DNA from: DAOMOD01 sp964526035
GTDB taxonomy: Bacteria > Pseudomonadota > Gammaproteobacteria > Xanthomonadales > BPKI01
DNA: 39,142 nt
Assembly: GCA_964526035.1 (NCBI GenBank)
Contig: CAZGKE010000015.1
Span: 1-39,142, forward strand
Direction: 5' to 3'
The position numbers and the translations under genes were made by a program. This document shows positions 14,080 through 22,707 of this stretch, one piece after another. Under the pieces are notes generated by a model, which made no database searches, was not told where the DNA came from, and saw nothing but the letters and a program-made list of their open reading frames with translations. Numbering within the stretch: position 1 is the stretch's first letter; each line of letters begins with the position of its first letter.

Positions 14080-16200
14080 TTGACCATAGCGGCCTTCGCC
14101 ACCTGCCCGCGCGGCCTTGAGGGGCTGTTGTTCGCCGAGCTTGCCGGGCTCGGTGCCGCCGACGTGCGCGAAACGGTGGCCGGCGTGCATTTCGCAGGTG
14201 ACATCGAACTGTTGATGCGTGCCTGCCTGTGGTCGCGCCTCGCCAGCCGTATCCTGATGCCGCTGGCCGAGTTCGACGCGCCTGATGCCGAGGCGCTCTA
14301 CGCCGGCGTGCAGACCGTCGACTGGAGCGAGCATCTCGATGTCGACGGAACCCTGGCGGTGGATGCCAACTGTCGGCAGTCGAAGCTCGATCACAGCCAG
14401 TTCATCGCGCTCAAGGTCAAGGATGCGCTGGTGGACCAGTTTCGCGAGCGCACCGGCGCGCGCCCCTCGGTGAATACCGAGCGACCGGATGTCGGGCTCA
14501 ATGTTTCGCTGCGACGCGACCGTGCGGTGCTTTCATTGGATCTCTCCGGTGGCCCCTTGCACCAGCGCGGCTGGCGCAAGGTGCAGGGACTGGCGCCGCT
14601 CAAGGAGAATCTGGCGGCGGCACTGTTGATACGCGCCGGCTGGCCGCAGATGGCAGCCGACGGCGGTTCGCTGGTCGATCCCATGTGCGGCTCCGGCACC
14701 ATCCTCATCGAGGGTGCGCTGATGGCCGGCGACGTGGCGCCCGGCCTGCGCCGCGAGCGCTTTGGCTTCATGGGATGGAAGCAGTTTGATGGCGCTGCAT
14801 GGCAGGCGCTGCGCGAGGAAGCGGATGCGCGCGCTGCCGCGGGGATTGCTGCGCTGACGCCGCGATTCTTCGGCTGCGATCGCGACGAGAACATCATGCG
14901 CTCTGCGATCCGCAACGCGCAGGGCGCGGGCGTCGACCATCTGATCCGCTTCCAGCCGCTCGATCTCGAGCGATTCGCGCATACCGAGGAGATGGGCGAG
15001 TCGGGCCTGGTGCTGACCAACCCGCCCTACGGCGAGCGTCTGGAAACCCAGTCCGGACTGGTGCCGCTCTACGCGCTGCTGGGCAGCCGTCTGCGTACCT
15101 TCAGCGGTTGGCCGACCGCGCTGATCACCTCCGAAGCCCAGCTCGCGCGCGCCACCGGGCTGCGCGCCGAAAAGCAGTGGAAGCTCTACAACGGCGCATT
15201 GGCCTGCGTGCTGTACCGCTTTCATCCCGCGCAGCCGGAAGCTGCACAGGTTGAATCGGAAGGCGCGGCGATGCTGCGCAACCGACTGCGCAAGAAGCTC
15301 GCGCACCTCGGCAAGCGTGCGCGCCGTGAAGGTGTGTCCTGCTATCGCATCTACGATGCTGACCTTCCGGATTACGCCGCCGCCATCGACCGCTATGACG
15401 GCCATCTCCACATCCAGGAGTACCGGGCGCCGGAGACCATCCCCGAGGCGGTCGCCGCTCGACGTCTGAGCGAACTGGTGCGCATTGCCGGCGAGGTGCT
15501 CGAGGTGCCGTCCGCCCGGGTCCACGTGAAGCAGCGGCGACGTCGCCAGCGCGGCGACCAGTACGGCGCCATGGGGCAGAGCGGGCGCTACTTCACGGTG
15601 CAGGAGGGCGGCCTGAGATTCCGCGTCAATCTCGATGACTATCTCGACACCGGATTGTTTCTCGACCACCGGCCGCTGCGCCAGCGCATCCGCGAGGAAG
15701 CTTCCGGCAGGCGATTCCTCAACCTGTTCTGCTACACCGGCGCGATGACGGTGGCCGCGGCGGCCGGTGGCGCCACGCTCAGCGCCAGCGTCGACCTGTC
15801 GGCCACCTATCTGAAGTGGGCGGCCGAGAACCTGGCTCTGAACGGGCTTGGTGGCGATCGTCATCGCCTGGTACACGCCGACGCCATGCGCTGGATCGAA
15901 GCCGAACGCGCTGATTACGACCTCATCTACGTGGATCCGCCGAGCTTTTCCAATTCCAAGCGCGCCGAGGACTTCGACGTGCAGCGTGATCACGTGCGCC
16001 TGTTGACTGCCTGCGCGGCAAGGCTGGCGCCAGAGGGCGTGATCTGGTTCTCCAACAACCTGCGCAGCTTCAAGCTCGACCGTGAAGCGCTGGAAGCCGC
16101 CGGCATGAAGGTCGAGGATCGCACCCGCTGGACCATTCCATTCGACTTCGAGCACGACGCGAAGACTCATCATTGTTTTCGGTTGTCCCGAAGCGTGTAG
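14080..16200 (+). CDS. rlmKL: Bifunctional 23S rRNA methyltransferase RlmK/RlmL
   Basis: A 706-residue fusion close in length to the E. coli protein (702). The N-terminal THUMP part (FATCPRGLEGLLFAELAGLG) is followed by the RlmL domain that makes m2G2445, with the SAM motif DPMCGSGTILIEGAL from D200 and the catalytic NPPYGERL from N314. The C-terminal RlmK domain that makes m7G2069 has NLFCYTGAMTVAAAAGGA from N548 and DPPSFSNSKR from D619. SAM is the methyl donor and both targets lie in helix 74 of 23S rRNA. The start appears to be TTG at 14080, since the upstream ATG (14057) runs into a stop and the TTG places the protein in register with family N-termini. The fused form is typical of gammaproteobacteria. 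Confidence 0.93.
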   Translation: MTIAAFATCPRGLEGLLFAELAGLGAADVRETVAGVHFAGDIELLMRACLWSRLASRILMPLAEFDAPDAEALYAGVQTVDWSEHLDVDGTLAVDANCRQSKLDHSQFIALKVKDALVDQFRERTGARPSVNTERPDVGLNVSLRRDRAVLSLDLSGGPLHQRGWRKVQGLAPLKENLAAALLIRAGWPQMAADGGSLVDPMCGSGTILIEGALMAGDVAPGLRRERFGFMGWKQFDGAAWQALREEADARAAAGIAALTPRFFGCDRDENIMRSAIRNAQGAGVDHLIRFQPLDLERFAHTEEMGESGLVLTNPPYGERLETQSGLVPLYALLGSRLRTFSGWPTALITSEAQLARATGLRAEKQWKLYNGALACVLYRFHPAQPEAAQVESEGAAMLRNRLRKKLAHLGKRARREGVSCYRIYDADLPDYAAAIDRYDGHLHIQEYRAPETIPEAVAARRLSELVRIAGEVLEVPSARVHVKQRRRRQRGDQYGAMGQSGRYFTVQEGGLRFRVNLDDYLDTGLFLDHRPLRQRIREEASGRRFLNLFCYTGAMTVAAAAGGATLSASVDLSATYLKWAAENLALNGLGGDRHRLVHADAMRWIEAERADYDLIYVDPPSFSNSKRAEDFDVQRDHVRLLTACAARLAPEGVIWFSNNLRSFKLDREALEAAGMKVEDRTRWTIPFDFEHDAKTHHCFRLSRSV

Positions 16201-16261
16201 GTTGCGGTCGCGCCCGGCGAGGCCGCCGCCGAGGGACGGTCTCTGGCGTGGTCCTGCGTAG

Positions 16262-16281
16262 GGCGGCATCCCCATGCCGCC
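16262..16281. repeat. Short hairpin GGCGGCAT-CCCC-ATGCCGCC
   Basis: A perfect 8-bp stem with a four-base C loop lies in the 178-base space between rlmKL and queA. The preceding GTAGG and the arms resemble a dispersed GTAGGGCGGCATCCATGCCGCC element. It could be a REP unit or part of an rlmKL 3' end; no T-tract follows. Confidence 0.5.
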
Positions 16282-16378
16282 GCTTCGAAACCTTGAAGGT
16301 GGAGAGAAGTCGGCATGGATTGCCGACGTGCGTGCTTCCGCGGGCGATAATGCGCGCCCCGATACCGTTCGAAGCCCC

Positions 16379-17449
16379 TTGCGCAAGTCTGACTTCCACT
16401 ACGAACTGCCCCCCGAGCTGATCGCCCAGGCGCCGCTGGCCGAACGCTCGGCCAGCCGCCTGCTGTGCCTGGATGGCGCCTCCGAACGTCTGGAGGACCG
16501 GCGTATGGCGGAGCTTCCGGATCTCCTGCAGCCGGGCGACTTGCTGGTGTTCAACGATACCCGCGTGCTGCCGGCGCGCCTGCGCGGGCGCAAGGACAGC
16601 GGTGGCGAGGTGGAGATCATGGTCGAACGCCTGCTCGGCGGGCAGTCGATCAAGGCGCAGGTGCGTGCCAGCAAGGCGCTGAAGCCGGGTCGCAGCATCG
16701 AACTCGACGGCGGCGGCGCGCTTGAAGTGACCGGTCGGGACGGGGAGTTCTATCTGCTGCACGCCGTTGGCGCCGAACCGGTCGAGCGGCTGCTGATGCG
16801 CGCCGGGCGCATGCCGCTGCCGCCCTACATCCAGCGCGAAGCGGGTCCCGATGACGACCACCGCTACCAGACGCTGTTCGCGCGCACGCCAGGTGCCGTC
16901 GCCGCTCCCACCGCCGGCCTGCACTTCGACGAGGCGCTCCTCGCAGCACTGGCTGCGCGCGGAGTCCAGACCGCGACCGTCACCCTCCACGTCGGTGCAG
17001 GCACCTTTCAGCCGGTCAGGGCGGACGATGTCCGCGAGCACCGCATGCACAGCGAATGGTTGAACGTCGGCGCCGAGCTGGTGCAGCGCATACGCAGCAC
17101 GCGTGCTGCAGGTGGACGCGTGGTGGCGGTCGGCACTACCGTGGTTCGCGCGCTGGAGAGCGCAAGCCGCGACGGCGTGCTGCAGCCATTTGCCGGCGAG
17201 ACCAGCATCTTCATCTTTCCCGGCTACCGCATCAGCAGCATCGATGCCCTGATCACCAACTTCCACCTGCCGGAGTCGACCCTGCTGATGCTGGTAAGCG
17301 CCTTCGCCGGCCGCGACCGCGTCCTCGCCGCCTACCGCCACGCCGTCGACCACCGCTATCGCTTCTTCTCCTACGGCGACGCCATGCTGATTTTCCCGCC
17401 CGGTGACGCCCCTCGGTCGAGTCCGCCGAGGCCGGCAACTGAAAACTGA
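16379..17449 (+). CDS. queA: S-adenosylmethionine:tRNA ribosyltransferase-isomerase QueA
   Basis: A 356-residue enzyme, the same length as E. coli QueA, that transfers and isomerises the ribosyl part of SAM onto preQ1 at position 34 of tRNA to give epoxyqueuosine. Clear family segments are KSDFHYELPPELIAQAPLAE at the N-terminus, LVFNDTRVLPARL, TAGLHFDEALL, VTLHVGAGTFQPVR and NFHLPESTLLMLVSAFAG. I place the start at TTG 16379 because the protein then reads MRKSDFHYELP, matching the family; the open frame upstream is not conserved. A weak -10 (GATAAT, 16346-16351) precedes it. The stop codon lies inside a CTGAAAA heptamer array. It is followed by tgt, the enzyme acting before it in the pathway. 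Confidence 0.93.
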   Translation: MRKSDFHYELPPELIAQAPLAERSASRLLCLDGASERLEDRRMAELPDLLQPGDLLVFNDTRVLPARLRGRKDSGGEVEIMVERLLGGQSIKAQVRASKALKPGRSIELDGGGALEVTGRDGEFYLLHAVGAEPVERLLMRAGRMPLPPYIQREAGPDDDHRYQTLFARTPGAVAAPTAGLHFDEALLAALAARGVQTATVTLHVGAGTFQPVRADDVREHRMHSEWLNVGAELVQRIRSTRAAGGRVVAVGTTVVRALESASRDGVLQPFAGETSIFIFPGYRISSIDALITNFHLPESTLLMLVSAFAGRDRVLAAYRHAVDHRYRFFSYGDAMLIFPPGDAPRSSPPRPATEN

Positions 17450-17466
17450 AAACCGAAAACTGAAAA
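17439..17466. repeat. Four tandem CTGAAAA heptamers across the queA stop
   Basis: The array is CTGAAAA, CTGAAAA, CCGAAAA, CTGAAAA with no gaps. The second unit contains the TGA stop of queA (17447-17449), so the array spans the last codons of queA and most of the 25-base spacer before tgt. A change in copy number would alter the queA C-terminus and the spacing to tgt. Confidence 0.75.
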
Positions 17467-17474
17467 CTTCCTCA

Positions 17475-18608
17475 ATGCCTTCCCTCCAATTCAACCTCAC
17501 CGCCACCGACGGCGCCGCCCGGCGCGGCGAACTGCGTCTGCGCCGCGGCACCGTGCAGACGCCGGCCTTCATGCCGGTCGGCACCTATGGCTCGGTCAAG
17601 GGCATGACTCCGGTGGGTCTGCGCGAGGTCGGCGCCGAGATCGTGCTCGGCAACACCTTCCACCTGTTCCTGCGTCCGGGGCTCGAGATCATCGCTGCGC
17701 ACGGCGGCCTGCACCGCTTCATGGGCTGGGACGGGCCGATTCTCACCGACTCCGGCGGCTTCCAGGTGTTCAGCCTGGCCGAGCGTCGCAAGATCAGCGA
17801 GGAGGGCGTGCGATTCGCCTCACCTGTGGATGGTTCGCCGGTGTTCCTGAGTCCCGAGGAGTCGATGCGCATCCAGCGCGTACTCGATTCCGACATCGCG
17901 ATGATCTTCGACGAATGCACACCCTATCCGGCCAGCGAGCGCGAGGCGGCGGAATCGATGCGCCTGTCGCTGCGCTGGGCCGAGCGCAGCCTGCGGGCCT
18001 TCGACGGCAGTCCCAATGCGCTCTTCGGTATCGTCCAGGGCGGAGTGCACGAGGCGCTTCGCGCGGAATCCGCCGATGCCCTGGTGGCGATGGATTTCCA
18101 CGGCTACGCGGTCGGCGGCCTGGCGGTGGGCGAGCCGGAATCCGAGCGCAACCATATGCTCGACTTCACCCTGCCGCGCCTGCCCGAAGACAAGCCACGC
18201 TACCTGATGGGCGTGGGACGGCCCCAGGACATCGTCGAAGCGGTGCGCCGCGGCATCGACATGTTTGACTGCGTGATGCCCACCCGCAATGCGCGCAACG
18301 GCCACTTCTTTACGGGCACGGGCGTGGTGCGGATCAGGAATGCGCGCTATGCGCAGGATACCGGACCGATCGAAGAGGGCTGCAGCTGCTACACCTGCCG
18401 GAACTTCACCCGCGCCTACCTGCGCCACCTCAACCGCTGCAATGAAATCCTCGGCGCGGTGCTCGGCACCATCCACAACCTGCACCACTACCAGACGCTG
18501 ATGGCGGAGCTGCGCGGCGCCATCGAGGCCGGCAGGCTTGACGACTACGTCGCCAGCTTCTACGCCAAATTCGAGGCCGACGCCGGGGAACCGGACGCCG
18601 TGGCATAA
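17475..18608 (+). CDS. tgt: tRNA-guanine transglycosylase
   Basis: A 377-residue TIM-barrel enzyme that exchanges guanine 34 for preQ1 in tRNAs with GUN anticodons, the step just before QueA. The general acid/base D92 lies in ILTDSGGFQVFSL, the nucleophile D265 in MFDCVMPTRNARNGHFFT, and the zinc site is C303, C305, C308 and H334 (CSCYTCRNF; TIHNLHHYQ). Length matches E. coli (375). The start at 17475 is 25 bases after queA. It lies upstream of yajC-secD-secF as in many gammaproteobacteria, so the genes are probably cotranscribed. Confidence 0.95.
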   Translation: MPSLQFNLTATDGAARRGELRLRRGTVQTPAFMPVGTYGSVKGMTPVGLREVGAEIVLGNTFHLFLRPGLEIIAAHGGLHRFMGWDGPILTDSGGFQVFSLAERRKISEEGVRFASPVDGSPVFLSPEESMRIQRVLDSDIAMIFDECTPYPASEREAAESMRLSLRWAERSLRAFDGSPNALFGIVQGGVHEALRAESADALVAMDFHGYAVGGLAVGEPESERNHMLDFTLPRLPEDKPRYLMGVGRPQDIVEAVRRGIDMFDCVMPTRNARNGHFFTGTGVVRIRNARYAQDTGPIEEGCSCYTCRNFTRAYLRHLNRCNEILGAVLGTIHNLHHYQTLMAELRGAIEAGRLDDYVASFYAKFEADAGEPDAVA

Positions 18609-18671
18609 TGGCCGGTCTTTGAGCGCGGCCGCAAGGTTGCGCACCCACTTTCGATTCGAACGGAGCCAGTC

Positions 18672-19001
18672 ATGGACTTCTTCATTTCCAGCGCCTTCGC
18701 CCAGGCTGCAGGCGACGCCCAGCCGAGCATGCTGCAGCCCATCATCCTGCTGCTGGTGTTCTTCGGCATCTTCTACTTCATTGCCATCCGACCGCAGATG
18801 AAGCGGCAGAAGGAGCATCGCGCCATGGTTTCGGCGGTGCAGCGCGGCGACGAAGTGGTGACCAACGGCGGCATCCTTGGCCGCGTCGAAGATGTGTCCG
18901 ATTCCTTCATCACCGTCGAGGTTGCCGAGGGCGTCAAGGTGAAACTGCAGAAGTTCGCCATTGCCGCGGTGCTGCCCAAGGGCACCTTGAAGAGCGCCTG
19001 A
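18672..19001 (+). CDS. yajC: Sec translocon accessory protein YajC
   Basis: A 109-residue single-pass inner membrane protein. The membrane helix is at about residues 20-41 (MLQPIILLLVFFGIFYFIAI) and is followed by RPQMKRQKEHRAMVSAVQRG and the small cytoplasmic domain DEVVTNGGILGRVEDVSDSF, all highly characteristic. YajC associates with SecDF and the SecYEG channel and also contacts efflux pumps in E. coli, where it is not essential. The ATG at 18672 has GGAG at 18662-18665. Spacing to secD is 65 bases and the three genes form the usual operon. Confidence 0.95.
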   Translation: MDFFISSAFAQAAGDAQPSMLQPIILLLVFFGIFYFIAIRPQMKRQKEHRAMVSAVQRGDEVVTNGGILGRVEDVSDSFITVEVAEGVKVKLQKFAIAAVLPKGTLKSA

Positions 19002-19066
19002 TCGCCCCAACCCACCGTTTGACCGGCGCAGCCATGATGGCGGCGTCCAAGTGACCGGACTTTTCG

Positions 19067-20932
19067 ATGATCGACTATCCCAGATGGAAGTACGCCCTGA
19101 TCGGCGTGATCCTGGTAGCGGCGTTTTTCTACGCGTTGCCCAATATCTATCCGCAGGATCCGGCGGTGCAGATCTCCGCCAGCCGCGGCAACGTGGTGGA
19201 CCAGGCGCTTGCCGAGCGCGCCACCGGGGTGCTGCAGCAGCAAGGCATCGCCTTCAAGGGCGTGGATGTCGAAGGCGACAGGCTGATGGTGCGCCTCGAC
19301 AACACCGACATCCAGCTGCGCGCGGCGGAGTTGCTGCGCGGCGAACTCGGTGATGGTCACACGGTCGCGCTGAATCTTGCGCAGACGGTTCCCGGCTGGC
19401 TCGCCGCGATAGGCGGCTCGCCGCTGGTTCTGGGTCTCGATCTGCAGGGTGGCGTCCACTTCCTGATGGAGGTCGACCAGCGCGCAACCATCACGCAGCA
19501 GGAGGACCGCTTCGCAGACGACATCCGCGGCTTGCTGCGCGAGGAGCGGGTGCGCTACCGCGCGGTGACCCGAGGCGCCCAAGGCATTACCGTTTCGCTC
19601 ACCAGTGACGACGATCGCCGTCAGGCGCTGGCCGTCATCTCGCGCGAAATCTCCGAATTGACGGTCGAGGACGGCGCGGTCACGGAAGGCAGCTTCAACC
19701 TGCTCGCGCAGGTGCGACCCGAACAGATTCGCGAGCTGGTCGGCAACGCCGTCGAGCAGAACCTGGCCACGCTGCGCAATCGCATCAACGAGCTTGGCGT
19801 AGCCGAGCCGATCATCCAGCGCCAGGGCATGAACCGTATCGTCGTCCAGCTGCCCGGCGTGCAGGATACCGCCGCCGCCAAGCGCATCCTCGGTGCCACG
19901 GCCACGCTTGAGTACCGGGCGGTGGACATGAACGTCAATGCCTTCGAGGTGGCGCAGAGCGGTCGCGTTCCCGCCGATGGGCGTCTCTATTACGGCCGTG
20001 ATGGTACGCCGTACGTGCTCAAGCGGCGCGTCATCGTCTCCGGCGACCAGCTGGTACACGCCGGCTCCGGCTTCGATCAGGACACCGGTTCGCCGATGGT
20101 GTCGGTGCGCCTCAACAACGTCGGCGCGTCACGCATGCTCGATTTCACCCAGGACAACGTCGGAAATTTGATGGCGGTGGTGTTCATCGAGCGCATCCCG
20201 GAAGTGCGCATCGATGCCGAGGGCAACGAGGTGATCAGCACGCGCATCACCGAAGAAGTGATCAATGCGGCAACCATCCGCGGCGTGTTCGGACGCACCT
20301 TCCAGACTACCGGCTTGTCCAGCTCCGATTTCGCCAGCGAGCTTGCGCTGCTGCTCCGTGCCGGCGCACTGGTGGCTCCGGTCGATATCGTCGAAGAGCG
20401 CACCATCGGCCCGTCGCTGGGCCAGGACAACATCAAGAAGGGCACCGAGGCGATCCTCCTCGGCTTTGCGTTGGTGCTGGCCTTCATGCTGGTGTACTAC
20501 CGGATGTTCGGTCTGGTCGCCAACGTCGCACTGTTGTGCAACGTGGTGTTGATCTTCGCCGCGCTGAGCATACTCGGCGCCACGCTCACCATGCCCGGTA
20601 TCGCCGGCATCGTGCTCACCGTCGGCATGGCGGTGGACGCCAACGTGCTGATCTGTGAGCGCATCCGTGAAGAGGTGCGCAACGGCAACTCGCCGCTGGC
20701 CTCGATCAAGGCCGGCTACGAAAAGGCGTGGTCGACCATCGCCGACGCCAACGTGACCACGCTGCTTGCCGGTCTCGCGCTGTTCGCCTTCGGCTCGGGC
20801 CCGGTGCGCGGCTTTGCCGTGGTTCTCTGCATCGGCATCATCACCTCGATGTTCACCGCGGTGATGGTTTCGCACAGCCTCGTTTCACTCATCTATCGCC
20901 GCGGTCGCAAGATCGAGTCGCTGTCCATCTGA
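19067..20932 (+). CDS. secD: Protein translocase subunit SecD
   Basis: A 621-residue membrane protein that, with SecF, uses the proton gradient to pull secreted proteins out of the SecYEG channel. It has an N-terminal membrane helix (YALIGVILVAAFFYALPNIY), the periplasmic P1 head starting near LGLDLQGGVHFLMEV, and the C-terminal five-helix block from about residue 460 with GLVANVALLCNVVLIFAALS, GIAGIVLTVGMAVDANVLICERIREE and GPVRGFAVVLCIGIITSMFTAV. The D in GMAVDANVLI is the proton-relay aspartate. The length and motifs are normal for gammaproteobacteria. The start at 19067 (MIDYPRWKY) has a weak ribosome site. Confidence 0.95.
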   Translation: MIDYPRWKYALIGVILVAAFFYALPNIYPQDPAVQISASRGNVVDQALAERATGVLQQQGIAFKGVDVEGDRLMVRLDNTDIQLRAAELLRGELGDGHTVALNLAQTVPGWLAAIGGSPLVLGLDLQGGVHFLMEVDQRATITQQEDRFADDIRGLLREERVRYRAVTRGAQGITVSLTSDDDRRQALAVISREISELTVEDGAVTEGSFNLLAQVRPEQIRELVGNAVEQNLATLRNRINELGVAEPIIQRQGMNRIVVQLPGVQDTAAAKRILGATATLEYRAVDMNVNAFEVAQSGRVPADGRLYYGRDGTPYVLKRRVIVSGDQLVHAGSGFDQDTGSPMVSVRLNNVGASRMLDFTQDNVGNLMAVVFIERIPEVRIDAEGNEVISTRITEEVINAATIRGVFGRTFQTTGLSSSDFASELALLLRAGALVAPVDIVEERTIGPSLGQDNIKKGTEAILLGFALVLAFMLVYYRMFGLVANVALLCNVVLIFAALSILGATLTMPGIAGIVLTVGMAVDANVLICERIREEVRNGNSPLASIKAGYEKAWSTIADANVTTLLAGLALFAFGSGPVRGFAVVLCIGIITSMFTAVMVSHSLVSLIYRRGRKIESLSI

Positions 20933-20953
20933 GCCCGGCGGGAGAATTCATTC

Positions 20954-21895
20954 ATGTTTCAGCTCTTCAATCCCGACAGCAATCTGCCCTTCATGCGCTG
21001 GGGCAAGGTCACCGTCATGGTGTCCTGCGTGCTCATCCTGGTAGCCCTGGTGGCGATGTTCCGCCCCGGACTCAACTTCGGCCTTGATTTCACGGGTGGC
21101 AGCCTGGTGGAGCTTGAGTTCGTGGAGCAGGTCGACCTGGCCGATGTTCGCGCCAAGCTTGCGGATGCCGGGTATCCGGACGCAGTGGTGCAGACCTTTG
21201 GATCGTCACGTGACCTGGTGGTGCGACTGGCGCCTCGGGAGGGTCGCGCCGAGGCCGAGGAGCTTGGACGCGAGGTGCAGGCGGCGCTTGCGGCCGCAGG
21301 CCTTGAATCGGAACTCCTGCGCAACGAGTTTGTCGGCCCGCAGGTCGGTCGCGAGCTGGCCGAGGACGGCATCGTCGCCATCGTGGTGGTGATCATCGGC
21401 ATCCTGATCTACATCGCTGCGCGTTTCGAGTGGCGTTTCGCCCTGGCCGCCATTGCCGGCGAATTCCACGACACCCTGATCACGATCGGCTTTCTGGCGC
21501 TGATCGGCATGGAGATCGATCTCACCGTGCTCGCTGCGCTGCTGGCCGTGGTCGGCTATTCGATCAACGACAAGATCGTCGTATTCGACCGCGTCCGCGA
21601 AAACTTCCGTGCCTCGCGCAGGATGACGCCGGAGGAAGTGGTCAACAACTCGGTCAACACCACGCTGGCGCGTACCGTGATCACCTCGTTCGTGACCCTT
21701 CTCGCCGTGTTCGCCCTGTACTTCGTGGGTGGGCCGGCACTCGCCGGATTCTCGCTGACCCTGATTGTCGGCATCCTGGTGGGCACCTATTCCTCGATCC
21801 TGTTCGCCGCTCCGATTTTGCTGTCGCTGGGCGTCACCAAGCAGGACCTGATGCCGAAGGTGCGGGATGAAACGGAGCTGGCGCGGCGCCCCTGA
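20954..21895 (+). CDS. secF: Protein translocase subunit SecF
   Basis: A 313-residue partner of SecD with six predicted membrane helices. Family segments are FRPGLNFGLDFTGGSLVELEF, the periplasmic head, VVIIGILIYIAARFEWRFALAAIAGEFHD, LTVLAALLAVVGYSINDKIVVFDRVREN with the conserved D in NDKIVVFDR, and NTTLARTVITSFVTLLAVFAL. GGGAG at 20940-20944 precedes the ATG. It begins 22 bases after secD and ends just before a hairpin that may terminate the queA-secF transcription unit. Confidence 0.95.
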   Translation: MFQLFNPDSNLPFMRWGKVTVMVSCVLILVALVAMFRPGLNFGLDFTGGSLVELEFVEQVDLADVRAKLADAGYPDAVVQTFGSSRDLVVRLAPREGRAEAEELGREVQAALAAAGLESELLRNEFVGPQVGRELAEDGIVAIVVVIIGILIYIAARFEWRFALAAIAGEFHDTLITIGFLALIGMEIDLTVLAALLAVVGYSINDKIVVFDRVRENFRASRRMTPEEVVNNSVNTTLARTVITSFVTLLAVFALYFVGGPALAGFSLTLIVGILVGTYSSILFAAPILLSLGVTKQDLMPKVRDETELARRP

Positions 21896-21903
21896 GTCTT
21901 GAT

Positions 21904-21934
21904 GGCCCGCCTTTCGGCGGGCCGCTCCTACAGA
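21904..21934. repeat. REP element/terminator-like hairpin after secF
   Basis: GGCCCGCC (21904-21911) and GGCGGGCC (21916-21923) form a perfect stem with a TTTC loop, followed by GCTCCTACAG. Read on the minus strand this is CTGTAGGAGCGGCCCGCC..., the classical GTAGGAGCGGC REP head with its hairpin. It lacks a T-tract, so it is better called a REP that may also mark the 3' end of the sec operon and of the convergent ExoD gene. Confidence 0.7.
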
Positions 21935-21980
21935 AGAGCGCGAGCAAAGAGAAGTGACTCGGCCGCAGGGAGGCGACCGC

Positions 21981-22607
21981 CTACCACCAATCCTGAAGAA
22001 TATTCCAGAGCGTCCCGCCCACACCGATCAGCGTAAGCGTGATCGCAATGATGGCTGTCCACACCATGGCAAGAAGACGCCCATCGCGTTCGGTCAGCGC
22101 TACCGAGTAGACCACCAGCACCAGGCCGAACGGATAATTTGTCAACGGAATGGGCAGTGCCAGCAAGAGTCCCATCAGGGTCAGCATGAAGCCGTTCAAG
22201 ATCAGTCCGGGGCCGCGGCTGAGGTGGGTCCAGCGGGGGCGGCAGCCGCGTTCGATGATCGCCAGCAGGCGATCGATGCGACGTACGAATTTTTCCAGGC
22301 GCTCAGTGGGAACGCGGTGCTGCGCCAGCCACTTGGGGAGCCAGGGGACTTCGTGTCCCAGCATCATCTGCACGCCCAGCAGGATCACCAGGCTGCCGAA
22401 CAGGCCGCCGCCGACCGGAATCGGCAGGAAGGCGGGCAGGGTTGCGAGCAGCACCAGCATGCCGAAGGCGCGCTGCCGCAGGTGCGTGAGGAGGTCGCCC
22501 AGCAGCCAGCCGCCTTCCGGGGAGTGCTCGGCGAGGGCCGCCAGCAGGCGGCGGGTGCCTGGCTCGCCGTCGTCGGGAATGTCGAATCGGGGGTCGTTGG
22601 TCTTCAC
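21981..22607 (-). CDS. ExoD-family membrane protein
   Basis: A 208-residue integral membrane protein. The DUF ExoD (exopolysaccharide synthesis) domain fills it: GWLLGDLLTHLRQRAFGMLV, LATLPAFLPIPVGGGLFGSL, PWLPKWLAQHRVP, then LEKFVRRIDRLLAIIERGCRPR and three or four hydrophobic segments including LLLALPIPLTNYPFGLVLVV. ExoD was first found in Sinorhizobium as affecting succinoglycan and alkali sensitivity; the exact activity is unknown. It faces away from the Mrp-like antiporter operon with a 100-base shared upstream region; a link to pH or cation tolerance is an attractive guess based on that placement only. Confidence 0.85.
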   Translation of the reverse strand: MKTNDPRFDIPDDGEPGTRRLLAALAEHSPEGGWLLGDLLTHLRQRAFGMLVLLATLPAFLPIPVGGGLFGSLVILLGVQMMLGHEVPWLPKWLAQHRVPTERLEKFVRRIDRLLAIIERGCRPRWTHLSRGPGLILNGFMLTLMGLLLALPIPLTNYPFGLVLVVYSVALTERDGRLLAMVWTAIIAITLTLIGVGGTLWNILQDWW

Positions 22608-22628
22608 GGATGGGCGACAGGATACGGG

Positions 22629-22657
22629 ATGACCACGTCAACCGGCCTTGGTATCAT
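22629..22657 (+). promoter_or_regulatory. Candidate sigma-70-type promoter of the antiporter operon
   Basis: ATGACC at 22629-22634 matches four of six -35 consensus bases and TATCAT at 22652-22657 matches five of six -10 bases, with a 17-base spacer. It lies 50 bases before the MnhE start in the divergent intergenic region. This is a by-eye match only. Confidence 0.4.
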
Positions 22658-22707
22658 GCGCGGCTTCCGCGGCGTCACGCGGGATCCTCATCCTCTGCGG
22701 CCTTTCG

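Noticed and set aside
17439..17466. CRISPR-like repeat
   Set aside because: Units are seven bases without spacers; no CRISPR array or cas gene is seen anywhere in the window.
21904..21934. Classic intrinsic terminator after secF
   Set aside because: The stem is strong but there is no following T-tract; the flanking GCTCCTAC identifies it as a REP element, though it may still mark a 3' end.
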